Shown in pieces: positions 9,208-18,913 of a DNA stretch of 64,000 bases. The stretch's first letter is position 1. Each line of letters opens with the position of its first letter. The stretch is from Palsa-504 sp963808615 (GTDB taxonomy: Bacteria; Actinomycetota; Actinomycetes; Streptosporangiales; Streptosporangiaceae), in contig CAWEGV010000013.1 of assembly GCA_963808615.1 (NCBI GenBank), positions 434,001 to 498,000 on the forward strand. The letters run 5' to 3'. The notes beneath the pieces are model-generated. The model searched no databases and was not told where the DNA came from. It saw only the letters and a list, made by a program, of their open reading frames with translations. The translations under genes and the position numbers were made by a program.

Positions 9208-9924
9208 TTGGCAAGGTGGCCGCGGATTGCCGGGTTCCGCGTAGTCGCCTCGTGGCCGGAAGGCGGTTACGCCCGACCGCCGGCCAGGATGGTGAGCCTT
9301 CCGGCCCGGCTGGCTGGGGTGGCTGGCGTGCTGCTCATCCTGGCGGGTACGGCCATCGTGGGCGTCGCGATCATGTCCCAGCGGCATGCGCCGCAGCCTT
9401 CCGCGGCCGCCGCAGGCGCCCTCGGCCCGGGGGGCCGCGGGCCCCGGCTGCAGCGCTCGGTGCCGGTATCGGTGGATATCCCGGCCATTGGCGTGAACTC
9501 GAGACTGCTGCACCTGGGGGTCAATCCCGACGGCTCGATCCAGGTGCCGTCGGTGGTCACCAGCTCCGATGAGGCGGCCTGGTACAAGTACTCGGCCACG
9601 CCCGGTCAGATCGGGTCGTCGGTCATCGAAGGCCACGTCGACAGTTATCAGGGGCCGGCCGTCTTCTTCCGGCTCGGCGCGCTGCGCCCGGGAGACGCGA
9701 TCGACGTGCGGCTGGCCGACGGGATCACGGCCATTTTCCGGGTCACCGGTGTCCGCGAGTACCTCAAATCCGAATTCCCGGCGAAAGCGATATACGGCGC
9801 GACCGACTTCGCGGCCCTGCGGCTGATTACGTGCGGCGGCGCTTTCGACTACACCACCGGGCATTACCTCAGTTCCACGGTTGTATTCGCCTCACTTACC
9901 TCATCACGGCCGGCCACGGCCTAG
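9208..9924 (+). CDS. Sortase family protein (class F-like)
   Basis: A membrane-anchored transpeptidase-type protein of 238 residues. After one hydrophobic segment (residues about 35-55) and a proline/alanine-rich spacer comes the sortase domain: VDIPAIGVNSRL, then the catalytic histidine in VIEGHVDS and the cysteine in LITCGGAFD. These motifs fit class F sortases of actinobacteria. The start chosen is the TTG at 9208, 8 bases after GGAGGGAGGG; an in-frame TTG at 9163 lacks a ribosome site. The motif after the cysteine reads GHYLSSTVVFA, so the usual catalytic arginine near this point is not obvious. The divergent surface lipoprotein is its likely substrate. Confidence 0.78.
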   Translation: MARWPRIAGFRVVASWPEGGYARPPARMVSLPARLAGVAGVLLILAGTAIVGVAIMSQRHAPQPSAAAAGALGPGGRGPRLQRSVPVSVDIPAIGVNSRLLHLGVNPDGSIQVPSVVTSSDEAAWYKYSATPGQIGSSVIEGHVDSYQGPAVFFRLGALRPGDAIDVRLADGITAIFRVTGVREYLKSEFPAKAIYGATDFAALRLITCGGAFDYTTGHYLSSTVVFASLTSSRPATA

Positions 9925-9995
9925 GCTCAGGCGGGCGGCGGCAGGTCAAGCCCGGGCAGGCCGGATGACATGTTTGGTGGGGCAAATGGCAGCGG

Positions 9996-10388
9996 TCAGG
10001 ACGGGCGGCCCAGGAACTCCACCGCCAGGCGCGGCGGTGCGCAGGCCAGCCAGCCGTCGGTGACCGCCTCCCGCAGCGCCTGCGCCGAGACCTCCGGCAA
10101 CCGGATCAGGACGGCCGAGTAGCCGTCGAAGTGCGGGATCGTGAAGAAGGCCTCGGGGTGCGCGGCGAGCACGGCCTCCTTCTCGCCCAGGTCCTCGACG
10201 CGGACGGCCAGGATCGGCCCGTCCGGCGGTACCTGGTCACCGAAGCGCCTCAGGTCCGCCTTGCTGAACGGCCGCTCCCAGGCGAAGGCCTTGCTGGCCA
10301 CGAACCAGGTCCGGCTGCCGTGCCGCTCGCCTTCCGTGACTTCGGGCAGCCGCAGGGCCAGCCGGGACACGTCGTCTATAGTCGCCAC
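9996..10388 (-). CDS. MmcQ/YjbR family protein
   Basis: A 130-residue protein of the MmcQ/YjbR (CyaY-like fold, DNA-binding-like) family. It shows IDDVSRLALRLPEVTEGERHG near the N-terminus and GYSAVLIRLPEVSAQALREAV near the end, as in family members. The GTG at 10388 is the best start; the open frame extends to 10541, but the extra residues are low-complexity and unlike the family. A second, diverged member lies at 27653-28024. The cellular role of the family is not established. Confidence 0.75.
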   Translation of the reverse strand: MATIDDVSRLALRLPEVTEGERHGSRTWFVASKAFAWERPFSKADLRRFGDQVPPDGPILAVRVEDLGEKEAVLAAHPEAFFTIPHFDGYSAVLIRLPEVSAQALREAVTDGWLACAPPRLAVEFLGRPS

Positions 10389-10404
10389 ACCCGTACCGTA
10401 CTTC

Positions 10405-10625
10405 GTCCCGCCAGCCGCCTGGTGCTGGCCGGCATCGCGACCAGCGGCGTGGTGCTGTCCACCCTGCGGCAGGCCGCGGACCTGGACTACCGGCTCACGG
10501 TCCTGGCCGACGGCTGCCTGGACGGCGATCCTGAGGTGCACCGGGTGCTGACCGAGAAGGTGTTTCCCCGCCAGGCCGGCGTGGTAGGCGTCGCGGAATG
10601 GATCTCGAGCCTCGGCGAGCGATGA
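10405..10625 (+). pseudogene. Cysteine hydrolase (isochorismatase family) C-terminal remnant
   Basis: The reading frame gives RLVLAGIATSGVVLSTL and then ADGCLDGDPEVHRVL and VFPRQAGVVGVAEW, which match the last 60-70 residues of isochorismatase-family hydrolases including the catalytic-cysteine segment (normally GVxTxxCV; here a serine in ATSG). The N-terminal two thirds, with the catalytic Asp and Lys, are missing, and the upstream sequence belongs to the oppositely oriented YjbR gene. It is a truncated stump. Confidence 0.6.
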
Positions 10626-10724
10626 ATTGAACCTCGCTAGGAAGTCGGTACGTACAAACAGGCAGCACGGAAATGTCAGACCCCCGTGATGTACTCGGAA
10701 CAGCCACCAGTCAGGAGGCCTACG

Positions 10725-11129
10725 ATGCGGTCAGGGAAGGACCACCTCAGCATCAGCACCGCCCGGGCCGACGCGCTGTTCGCCTCGACGCTGCAGCGCT
10801 CCGACGACCCGAGCACGGCACAGATCCGCCAGGCGATCAGCACGGCCATCCGCGCCTCCGGCACACGGGGCTGCGCGGCGCAGGTCGCGCAGGCCTACGG
10901 CGAGCACCCGGAGACCGCGGTGCTGCGGATGCGCTGGGCACGGGCGGAGATCACCCGGGCGTTCGGCGGGGGCCGGCCGGAACCGGTCCGCGCGGCGCCC
11001 GGAGCAGCAGTGCCCGCTGCAACAGTGCCCGCTGCAACAGTGCCCGCTGCAACAGTGCCCGCTGCAACAGTGGCCAGGGCACCGGTACGCGGCCCGCACG
11101 CCGCGGCGGGCGGATACTTCGCGGCGTAG
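10725..11129 (+). CDS. Small conserved actinobacterial hypothetical protein with AVPAAT repeats
   Basis: A 134-residue protein starting at the ATG at 10725, 7 bases after AGGAGG. The first 90 residues are helical and charged (SISTARADALFASTLQ, then RQAISTAIRASGTRG). The stretch resembles a small uncharacterised actinomycete family with a possible helix-turn-helix (AQVAQAYGEHPETAVLRMRW). The C-terminal third contains four perfect 15-base repeats that encode VPAAT units and then a Gly/Ala tail. No function is assigned. Confidence 0.55.
   Translation: MRSGKDHLSISTARADALFASTLQRSDDPSTAQIRQAISTAIRASGTRGCAAQVAQAYGEHPETAVLRMRWARAEITRAFGGGRPEPVRAAPGAAVPAATVPAATVPAATVPAATVARAPVRGPHAAAGGYFAA
11011..11070 (+). 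repeat. Four perfect 15-bp tandem repeats
   Basis: The unit TGCCCGCTGCAACAG is repeated four times without change inside the small hypothetical gene and keeps the frame, giving Val-Pro-Ala-Ala-Thr units. Perfect identity suggests recent slippage, so copy number may vary between strains. Confidence 0.9.
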
Positions 11130-11147
11130 GGCCCCGCGGCGTCGCGC

Positions 11148-11179
11148 TCACCCGATCTTCGTAAGAAGATAGCGGGTGA
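11148..11179 (+). promoter_or_regulatory. Stable hairpin with GUAA tetraloop abutting the prpE ribosome site
   Basis: TCACCCG-ATCTTC (11148-11160) pairs with GAAGAT-AG-CGGGTGA (11165-11179), closing a GTAA loop. In RNA this is a 13-pair stem with a two-base bulge and a GNRA tetraloop. Its 3' edge runs into the GAGGAGG ribosome site of prpE (11178-11184), so it could act in translation control. It may also terminate transcripts of the upstream small gene, although no T tract follows. Confidence 0.55.
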
Positions 11180-11192
11180 GGAGGATGACGTC

Positions 11193-13079
<1,887 letters not shown>

Positions 13080-13091
13080 CGGCGGGCCGGT

Positions 13092-13448
13092 TCAGCTCCA
13101 GAGGCCGACCTGGTTGCCGTCCGGGTCGGTGAAGATGGCGAAGCGGCCGTAGTCGCCGGGCAGGTCGGTGGGCGGGACCAGCCGCTGGCCGCCGAGCTGC
13201 TCGGCGCGGTCCAGGTAGGCGTCCAGGTCGTCGACGCGCATGTAGATCTTCACGCCCCGCTCCCCCGGCTCGCCGGACGGGCCGATGCCGCCGCCGATGG
13301 CTCCCTCGCCGGCGCCGGTGTCGACCAGGCCGTAGCCGCCCATGGCCGGGTCGGCCATGACCTGCCAGCCGAACAGCTCGGCATAGAATTTCTGCGCCCG
13401 CTCGTGGTCCGGGCTGATCACTTCGAAGAACGCCACTGGCTGGCCCAT
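13092..13448 (-). CDS. VOC family (glyoxalase/bleomycin-resistance) protein
   Basis: A 118-residue single-domain VOC protein. It opens with VAFFEVISPDHERAQKFYAELFGW, has KIYMRVDDLDAYLDRAEQLGG in the middle and closes with FAIFTDPDGNQVGLW, the usual beta-alpha-beta-beta-beta signature with metal-site positions near the strands. Such proteins often act as dimers in isomerase, dioxygenase or resistance functions; the substrate cannot be told. It converges on prpE with a 12-base gap. Confidence 0.82.
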   Translation of the reverse strand: MGQPVAFFEVISPDHERAQKFYAELFGWQVMADPAMGGYGLVDTGAGEGAIGGGIGPSGEPGERGVKIYMRVDDLDAYLDRAEQLGGQRLVPPTDLPGDYGRFAIFTDPDGNQVGLWS

Positions 13449-13503
13449 GGTCCTGCTCCCTCGCTGTCTTCTGTAAGTTTTTGCTAACGTTAGCGAAAGC
13501 TAA

Positions 13504-13715
13504 CTATCGTGTCAACGGGCTCCGGCGGGGCCGCCCCGGCGCGAGGGCGGCCGCGGGGATTCCGGCGGCGGCCATCGCGGCGGCCACCCATTCGGCGGCC
13601 CGGAAGCCGTCGATGAACGCGGCCGGTGAGGCGTAGCTGCCGTGGGCGGCGAAGACCGCGGCCAGGATGGCGACGCCGAACACCCCGCCCAGCGCGTTCA
13701 GCGCACGGCCGGGTC
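13504..13715 (-). pseudogene. MFS drug-transporter C-terminal remnant
   Basis: The reverse strand reads ALNALGGVFGVAILAAVFAA, then FIDGFRAAEWVAAAMAAAG, which matches the last two transmembrane segments of EmrB/QacA-type (DHA2) efflux proteins. Everything upstream of these two helices is absent. The sequence switches at about 13710 into an oppositely oriented epoxide hydrolase tail, so two truncated genes have been joined head to head. Confidence 0.6.
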
Positions 13716-13959
13716 GTCGGCCCGGCTGTACTACGAGGCCCGGATGGGGCCGGGCGGCCCGCCCCGCCGCTCCACCGTGCCCACCGGCGTGGCCGTCTTC
13801 CCGGCGGAGATCGCGCCGGCCATCCGGCGGTTCGCCGAGCAGTCCGACACCATCGTGCACTGGTCGGAGTTCGACCGGGGCGGCCACTTCGCGGCCATGG
13901 AGGAGCCCGACCTGTTCGTGGCGGACGTGCGGGAGTTCTTCCGGCGGTTCCGCGGTTGA
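13716..13959 (+). pseudogene. Epoxide hydrolase C-terminal remnant
   Basis: From about 13716 the frame reads SSARLYYEARMG, then VPTGVAVFPAEIAPAIRRFAE, and ends with HWSEFDRGGHFAAMEEPDLF. This is the terminal part of an epoxide-hydrolase-family alpha/beta hydrolase, with the last catalytic histidine in GGHFAAME. The nucleophile and cap regions are missing, so the gene is dead. It abuts the MFS stump and ends just before the tetR promoter. Confidence 0.7.
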
Positions 13960-14006
13960 CTTCTGGCCGGGTTACGTTACTATTCTCGACTGAACATTCG
14001 GTCAGT
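13956..14006 (+). promoter_or_regulatory. Promoter and PaaR-like operator of the tetR gene
   Basis: TTGACT (13956-13961) and TACTAT (13978-13983) are 16 bases apart. An imperfect inverted repeat follows at the expected transcription start: ACTGA and TCAGT arms at 13989-14006 with a core containing ATTCGGT. It shares the CGGT/ACCG core with the palindrome upstream of paaA and with the published actinobacterial PaaR motif (ACTNACCG and its complement), so autoregulation is likely. Confidence 0.6.
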
Positions 14007-14043
14007 TTAATCGCGGTCGGCGCAGGTGAGGTGGGTACTAGGC

Positions 14044-14639
14044 ATGGAAGCGGGGCCCCGGCGCGGCCGGCCCGGGCACGATCTGGAGTCTGTGCTGCGC
14101 GGCGCGGTCAAGGTGTTCAACGAGCGCGGCTACGACGGCACCAGCATGGAGGACCTGGCCCGCGAGCTCGGCATCACCAAGTCGGCCATCTATCACCACG
14201 TGACGGGCAAGGAGGAGCTGCTGCGGCTGGGCGTGGGCCGGGCGCTGGACGGGCTGTTCGCCATCCTCGATGAGGTCTCGGGGCTCAACGCGCCGGCCAT
14301 GGCCCGGCTGGAGGAGCTGGCCAGACGCAGCGTGCTGCTGCTGGCCGCCGAGCTGCCGTTCGTCACCCTGCTGCTGCGGGTGCGGGGAAACACCAAGGCC
14401 GAACGCCAGGCCCTGTCGCGGCGGCGGGAGTTCGACGCCGCGGTGGCGAGCCTGGTCACGCAGGCCAGGGACGAGGGCGACCTGCGGCCCGACGTCGATC
14501 CGGCGGTCGTCGCCCGGCTGCTGTACGGGATGGTCAACTCGGTGGTGGAGTGGTACCGGCCGCGCGGCGGGGCCGGCCCGCGGAGCTGGCCGACATCATC
14601 GTGACGGTGGCGTTCGACGGCCTGCGGATCAAGCCCTGA
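14044..14639 (+). CDS. paaR: TetR-family regulator, probable PaaR repressor (apparent frameshift near 3' end)
   Basis: A TetR-type repressor with an N-terminal helix-turn-helix: FNERGYDGTSMEDLARELG, then ITKSAIYHHVTGKEELL. A C-terminal ligand-binding domain follows. It lies 4 kb from paaA with only a GNAT gene intervening. Operator-like sequences occur both at its own promoter and at the paa promoter, so it probably senses phenylacetyl-CoA and represses the operon (inference). The continuous frame stops at 14604, but the usual ending (ELADIIVTVAFDGLRI) continues in a neighbouring frame to 14639. A one-base slip around 14570-14585 therefore changes only the last dozen residues. The start is the ATG at 14044. 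Confidence 0.75.
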
Positions 14640-15129
14640 GGCTGGGCCGCAACGGCTGCTCCAGGACGATGTACTTCTTGCCGCCGAGGGCAACGGTGCC
14701 GGAGCGGGTGAAGCCGGACTGCTCGGCGACGTGCAGGCCGACCGCGTTCCAGTCCGGGACGGTGGTGCGCAGCGCCCGGTCGGCGGCCACGGACCGGGCG
14801 TAGGCCACGGCGGCGCGGCCCAGCTCGGCACCCCAGCCCTGGCCGGCCAGGTCGGACCTGATGCCGATCGCGATGTCGAGCACGCCCGGATGGCCGCTCT
14901 CCCCCGCGGCCCGGGCGGCTTCGCCCAGGCAGCAGAACCCGAGCAGGATGTCCTGGTTATCGGCCACCGCCCAGTAGCCCTCGTCCGGCGGGAACGGTTC
15001 CAGCGCGTCGTACACCTGCCAGGCGGCGGGCTGCGGTTCGGCGGCCAGGGTCAGGCCGTCCTCGATGGTCAGCTGCCTGACGTGAAAGGGCGGGACGGGC
15101 CGGTGGCGGGAATCACGATCGGGGGGCAT
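14629..15129 (-). CDS. GNAT family N-acetyltransferase
   Basis: A 166-residue acetyl-CoA-dependent acyltransferase. The core shows YWAVADNQDILLGFCCLGEA, then DIAIGIRSDLAGQGWGAELG with the QGWG variant of the acetyl-CoA-binding Q/RxxGxG/A loop. NAVGLHVAEQSGFTRSG is the usual last element. The acceptor is unknown. The start taken is the ATG at 15129, 10 bases after the paaE stop, so it could be read as the last gene of the paa transcript. It converges on the TetR gene and overlaps its corrected end by about 10 bases. Confidence 0.78.
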   Translation of the reverse strand: MPPDRDSRHRPVPPFHVRQLTIEDGLTLAAEPQPAAWQVYDALEPFPPDEGYWAVADNQDILLGFCCLGEAARAAGESGHPGVLDIAIGIRSDLAGQGWGAELGRAAVAYARSVAADRALRTTVPDWNAVGLHVAEQSGFTRSGTVALGGKKYIVLEQPLRPSLRA

Positions 15130-15139
15130 AGGTGCACCG

Positions 15140-16297
15140 TTACTGGTCGAAGTCGAGTACGACACGTTCGGCGGCCGGATGCGACTGGCAGGCCAGGGCG
15201 TACCCGGCGGCGAGGTCGGCGGGCTCCAGGGCGTAGTTGGCGTCCATCCGCACCTGGCCCTCGACGACCTTGGCCCGGCAGGTACCGCACACCCCGTTCT
15301 TGCAGGCGAAAGGGGCGTCGGCCCGGTACCGGAGGGTGGCGTCGAGGATCGAGGCGCCGTCCTCGGCAAGCCTGAAGCTCTGCGAGCGCCCGTCGAGCAT
15401 GACGGTGACCGAGGCGCCGGTTTCCGGTTCCTGGTCGCGTGCGGTGGCTGCGGCGGCCCGGTCGCCGGCGGCGGGCGGCGGCGGGCCGACGAAGAACAGC
15501 TCGCGGTGGATGTGCTGCTCGCCGGCGCCGTGGGAGACCAGCACCTCGCGGGCGGCATCGGTCATGGGCAGCGGGCCGCACAGGAACCACTCGTCCACGT
15601 CGTCTGGCATCACCAGGAGGTCGAGGATACGGCTGAGGCGGTCGGCGTCCAGGCGGCCGGACAGGATCTCGACGTCGAGCGGCTCCTCGTCCAGGACGTG
15701 CACGAGCTGGAACCGGTCCGGGTAGCGGTTCTTCAGGTCCTCGAGTTCCTCCAGGAACATGATGCTGTTGATGGTGCGGTTGACGTAGACCAGGACGGCG
15801 CGGCTGGCGGGCTCGACCTCCAGGGCGGTGGCCAGGATGGACAGCACCGGGGTGATGCCGGAGCCGGCCGCGATGGCGCCGTACCGCTTGCGCTGGCCGG
15901 GGTCAAGCGCGGTGGAGAAGCTCCCGGTCGGGGTCATGATGTCGAGGCTGTCGCCGGGACGCAGGCGTTCGGCCACGTAGCTGGAGAAAACGCCGTCGGG
16001 GATGCGCTTGACGCCGATCCGCAGGCGGCCGGAGGTCGCCGCGGAGCAGATGGAGTAGTTGCGGCGCACGTCGTCACCCACCACCGGGGACCGGATGGAC
16101 ACGTGCTGGCCGGGGGCGAAGGCAAAGGCCTCGCGTAGTTCGGCGGGGACGTCGAAGGTGACGGCGACCGCGTCCTCGGTGAGCCGGTCGATCGAGGCCA
16201 CGCGGAGCGGGTGGAACACGGAGTGCCGTCGCGCGCCAGCCGGCGCCGGCGCGATCGCCTGGCTTGACGAGGCCGCCTGGCCGGCCGGGGCCGCCAT
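15140..16297 (-). CDS. paaE: Phenylacetyl-CoA epoxidase reductase subunit PaaE
   Basis: The 385-residue reductase feeds electrons from NADPH to the PaaABC oxygenase. The N-terminal FAD domain has RRNYSICSA, the NAD(P) domain has AAGSGITPVLSIL, and the C-terminal plant-type [2Fe-2S] ferredoxin domain has the cysteine pattern CKNGVCGTC followed by a late ALACQS. The order FAD-NAD-ferredoxin is diagnostic of PaaE. The ATG at 16297 overlaps the paaD stop (TGATG), so translation is coupled. It is the last core gene of the operon. Confidence 0.93.
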   Translation of the reverse strand: MAAPAGQAASSSQAIAPAPAGARRHSVFHPLRVASIDRLTEDAVAVTFDVPAELREAFAFAPGQHVSIRSPVVGDDVRRNYSICSAATSGRLRIGVKRIPDGVFSSYVAERLRPGDSLDIMTPTGSFSTALDPGQRKRYGAIAAGSGITPVLSILATALEVEPASRAVLVYVNRTINSIMFLEELEDLKNRYPDRFQLVHVLDEEPLDVEILSGRLDADRLSRILDLLVMPDDVDEWFLCGPLPMTDAAREVLVSHGAGEQHIHRELFFVGPPPPAAGDRAAAATARDQEPETGASVTVMLDGRSQSFRLAEDGASILDATLRYRADAPFACKNGVCGTCRAKVVEGQVRMDANYALEPADLAAGYALACQSHPAAERVVLDFDQ

Positions 16298-16806
16298 CAG
16301 ATGGCCTTGAAGGAGTCGAAAGGCTCGGCGCAGGACCGGCAGGTCCACAGGGACTTGCAGGGGGTCGAGCCGAAGCGGCTGATCTCGCGGGTGTCGGCCG
16401 AGCCGCACCGCGGGCAGCGGGCCGCGAGGATGAGCGGGACCGCGCGGCCCGGGTGCGCGGCGGGCCCGGGCGGTGCGATGCCGAACTGGCGCAGCTTGGC
16501 CCGGCCGGGCTCGGTCATCCAGTCCGTCGTCCAGGGCGGGGACAGCACGGTGCGGACCCGGACCTCGGCCGCGCCGGACCGCTTCAGGGCGGCCTGCACG
16601 TCGGCCGCGATGACCGCGGTGGCGGGGCAGCCGGTGTAGGTGGGGGTGACGTCGACTTCCACCTCCGCCTCGCCGGTGACCCGCAGGTCACGGATCACGC
16701 CCAGGTCGCCGAGGGTGAGCACGGGGATCTCCGGATCCGGCACGGCCCGGGCCGCGGCCAGCAGCGCGGCGCGGCCGAGCGTGGTCTGCTGCGGTGCGGG
16801 GCTCAC
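16297..16806 (-). CDS. paaD: Phenylacetyl-CoA epoxidase maturation protein PaaD
   Basis: A 169-residue MIP18/SufT-family protein that helps assemble the epoxidase metal centres. It contains VPDPEIPVLTLGDLGVIRD and VTPTYTGCPATAVIAADV, the hallmark of PaaD (DUF59). A C-terminal zinc-ribbon-like tail follows with CPRCGS and CRSCAEPFDSF. The GTG start overlaps the paaC stop by four bases (GTGA), and the stop overlaps the paaE start. Confidence 0.93.
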   Translation of the reverse strand: MSPAPQQTTLGRAALLAAARAVPDPEIPVLTLGDLGVIRDLRVTGEAEVEVDVTPTYTGCPATAVIAADVQAALKRSGAAEVRVRTVLSPPWTTDWMTEPGRAKLRQFGIAPPGPAAHPGRAVPLILAARCPRCGSADTREISRFGSTPCKSLWTCRSCAEPFDSFKAI

Positions 16807-17570
16807 CAGGTCGCTCCCGGGTGCGAGCGGTGCAGGTGCTGCATCTCGGCCAGCAGGTGGCCGAGATGCTCGGTGTGCAGCCCGGCGCGGCCGCCGCGGG
16901 AGCGCCAGCCCGGCTCCGGCTGCTGCAGGGTCGCCTCGCTCAGCACCGCCGTCACGTACCGCTCCCAGGCCGGCCGGAGCGTGGCGGGATCGGCGGCGAC
17001 GCCGGGCAGCCTGGCCGCCGCGTCGTCAGGGTCGAAGAGCTCGGCGACGAACGGCCAGACCTGATCAAGTCCTGCTTGCATGCGCGTCGCGGACGCGGAA
17101 GTGCCGTCGCCCAGGCGGAGCACCCACTGGGTGGCGTGGTCCCGGTGGTAGGCCACTTCCTTGACCGCCTTGCCGGCCAGCCCGGCGATGGTGGCGTCGG
17201 CGCTGTCCAGCAGGGCGGTGTAGAGCTCGTACTGATAGGCCGAGAAGACCAGCTGGCGGGCCATGGTGACGGCGAAGTCGCCGTTGCCGATCTCGGTCAG
17301 CTGCACGTTGCGGAAGTCGCGGTCATCGCGCAGGTAGGCCAGGTCGTCCTCGTCACGGCCGGCGCCCTCGACCTCGCCGGCGTAGCTGAGCAGGGTGCGC
17401 GCCTGCCCGAGCAGGTCGAGCGCGATGTTGGCCAGGGCCACGTCCTCCTCGATCTGCGGGGCGTGGGCCACCCACTCGGCCAGCCGCTGGGACAAGATGA
17501 GCGCGTCGTCGCCGAGGGCCAGCGCGTAGGCGGCCAGCGGCGGCAGCGTCCTTAGGCCGTCGCCGCTCAT
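16803..17570 (-). CDS. paaC: Phenylacetyl-CoA epoxidase structural subunit PaaC
   Basis: A 255-residue ferritin-like subunit that pairs with PaaA to form the epoxidase core but does not itself carry the active iron site. It begins with LAAYALALGDDALILSQRLA and includes EEDVALANIALDLLGQAR and VKEVAYHRDHATQWVLRLGD, as in PaaC. The ATG at 17570 overlaps the paaB stop by four bases; its own stop overlaps paaD. The longer open frame upstream to 18035 is a shadow of paaA and paaB. Confidence 0.93.
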   Translation of the reverse strand: MSGDGLRTLPPLAAYALALGDDALILSQRLAEWVAHAPQIEEDVALANIALDLLGQARTLLSYAGEVEGAGRDEDDLAYLRDDRDFRNVQLTEIGNGDFAVTMARQLVFSAYQYELYTALLDSADATIAGLAGKAVKEVAYHRDHATQWVLRLGDGTSASATRMQAGLDQVWPFVAELFDPDDAAARLPGVAADPATLRPAWERYVTAVLSEATLQQPEPGWRSRGGRAGLHTEHLGHLLAEMQHLHRSHPGATW

Positions 17571-17863
17571 AGGTGCTTGGCCCCTTCGGGCACGTCGTAG
17601 AAGGTGGGATGCCGGTAGGCCTTGTCCACGGCCGGGTCGAAGAACGGGTCTTTCTCGTCGGGGCTGTTGGCCGTGATCGCGGCTGACGGCACCACCCAGA
17701 TCGACACGCCCTCGCCGCGCCGGGTGTAGACGTCGCGCGCGTTGCGCAGGGCCATGGTGGCGTCCGGCGCGTGCAGGCTGCCCACGTGCTGGTGGGACAG
17801 GCCGCGGCGGGCCCGGACGAACACCTCCCACAGCGGCCAGCCTGGCTTGCTGTTTTCGTTCAT
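17567..17863 (-). CDS. paaB: Phenylacetyl-CoA epoxidase subunit PaaB
   Basis: The small (98-residue) epoxidase subunit. It has the family start WPLWEVFVRARRGLSHQHVG, LHAPDATMALRNARDVYTRR in the middle and a DKAYRHPTFYDVPEG ending. It bridges PaaAC heterodimers in known complexes. The ATG at 17863 overlaps the paaA stop by four bases, and a few upstream in-frame codons have no ribosome site. Confidence 0.93.
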   Translation of the reverse strand: MNENSKPGWPLWEVFVRARRGLSHQHVGSLHAPDATMALRNARDVYTRRGEGVSIWVVPSAAITANSPDEKDPFFDPAVDKAYRHPTFYDVPEGAKHL

Positions 17864-18891
17864 GACGCTCGTGCCTCTGGCCTGGCGTGCTTGCCGGCGT
17901 AGGCCTGGGCCGCCTCGCGGACCCAGGCGCCCTCGTCGTGGGCCTGGCGGCGGCGCCGCAGGCGCTCGGCGTTGCACGGGCCGTCGCCGCGGATGACGCG
18001 GGCAAACTCGTCCCAGTCGACGGCGCCGAAGTCATAGTGGCCGCGTTCGTCGTTCCAGCGCAGATCCTCGTCGGGGATACTCAGGCCGAGGACCTCGGCC
18101 TGAGGGACGGTCATGTCGACAAAACGCTGGCGCAGCTCGTCGTTGCCGAACCGCTTGATGCCCCACGCGGTGGACTGGGCCGAGTGCGATGATTCCCCAT
18201 CCGGCGGGCCGAACATCATCAGCGACGGCCACCAGTACCGGTTCACCGCGTCCTGGGCCATCGCCTTCTGGTCCGGCGTGCCGTGGGCCAGGGTGTGCAG
18301 GATCTCGAACCCCTGCCGCTGGTGGAATGACTCTTCCTTGCAGATGCGGACCATGGCCCGGGCATACGGCCCGTAGGAGCAGCGGCACAGCGGCACCTGG
18401 TTCATGATGGCCGCACCGTCCACCAGCCAGCCGATCGCGCCGACGTCGGCCCAGTTGAGGGTCGGGTAGTTGAAGATGCTCGAGTACTTCTGCCGGCCGT
18501 CGTGGAGCCGGTCGAGAAGCTCCTCGCGGTCGATGCCGAGCGTCTCGGCGGCCGAGTAGAGGTAAAGGCCGTGGCCGGCCTCGTCCTGGACCTTGGCGAT
18601 CAGGATGGCCTTGCGCCGCAGGCTGGGCGCGCGGGTGATCCAGTTGCCCTCGGGCTGCATGCCGATGATCTCCGAGTGGGCATGCTGGGCGATCTGCCTG
18701 ATCAGCGTCTTGCGGTACGCGTCCGGCATCCAGTCGCGGGGCTCGATGCGCTGGTCGGCCGCGATGAGCTGGTCGAAGTGAGCCTCGGCGGCCTGCCCGG
18801 CGGCGGCGCGCGCCTCGGCCGGGTCCCGGGCCTCGGCCGGGTGCCGGGATGCGCCTGAGCCGCTGGTGCCAGCGTCGTAGTTGCCGTACAC
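17860..18891 (-). CDS. paaA: Phenylacetyl-CoA epoxidase catalytic subunit PaaA
   Basis: The 343-residue di-iron oxygenase subunit that converts phenylacetyl-CoA to the ring-1,2-epoxide, opening the aerobic hybrid phenylacetate pathway. Iron-ligand segments are visible as KVQDEAGHGLYLYSAAE and ICKEESFHQRQGFE (ExxH twice). A short alanine-rich N-terminal extension (EARDPAEARAAAGQ) precedes the conserved part. The GTG at 18891 follows GGAGGC. First gene of the paaABCDE operon; a palindromic operator and a TTGACC promoter lie just upstream. paaK, paaF, paaG, paaH and paaZ are not in this window. Confidence 0.95.
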   Translation of the reverse strand: MYGNYDAGTSGSGASRHPAEARDPAEARAAAGQAAEAHFDQLIAADQRIEPRDWMPDAYRKTLIRQIAQHAHSEIIGMQPEGNWITRAPSLRRKAILIAKVQDEAGHGLYLYSAAETLGIDREELLDRLHDGRQKYSSIFNYPTLNWADVGAIGWLVDGAAIMNQVPLCRCSYGPYARAMVRICKEESFHQRQGFEILHTLAHGTPDQKAMAQDAVNRYWWPSLMMFGPPDGESSHSAQSTAWGIKRFGNDELRQRFVDMTVPQAEVLGLSIPDEDLRWNDERGHYDFGAVDWDEFARVIRGDGPCNAERLRRRRQAHDEGAWVREAAQAYAGKHARPEARAS

Positions 18892-18913
18892 GCCGCCTCC
18901 GATCTCCTGCTCC

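Noticed and set aside
11011..11070. Possible CRISPR-like array
   Set aside because: Units are 15 bases with no spacers and encode an in-frame protein repeat.
15179..16138. Long forward frames antisense to the paa operon (and similar ones elsewhere)
   Set aside because: Shadows of GC-rich genes on the other strand, with no family motifs and no ribosome sites.
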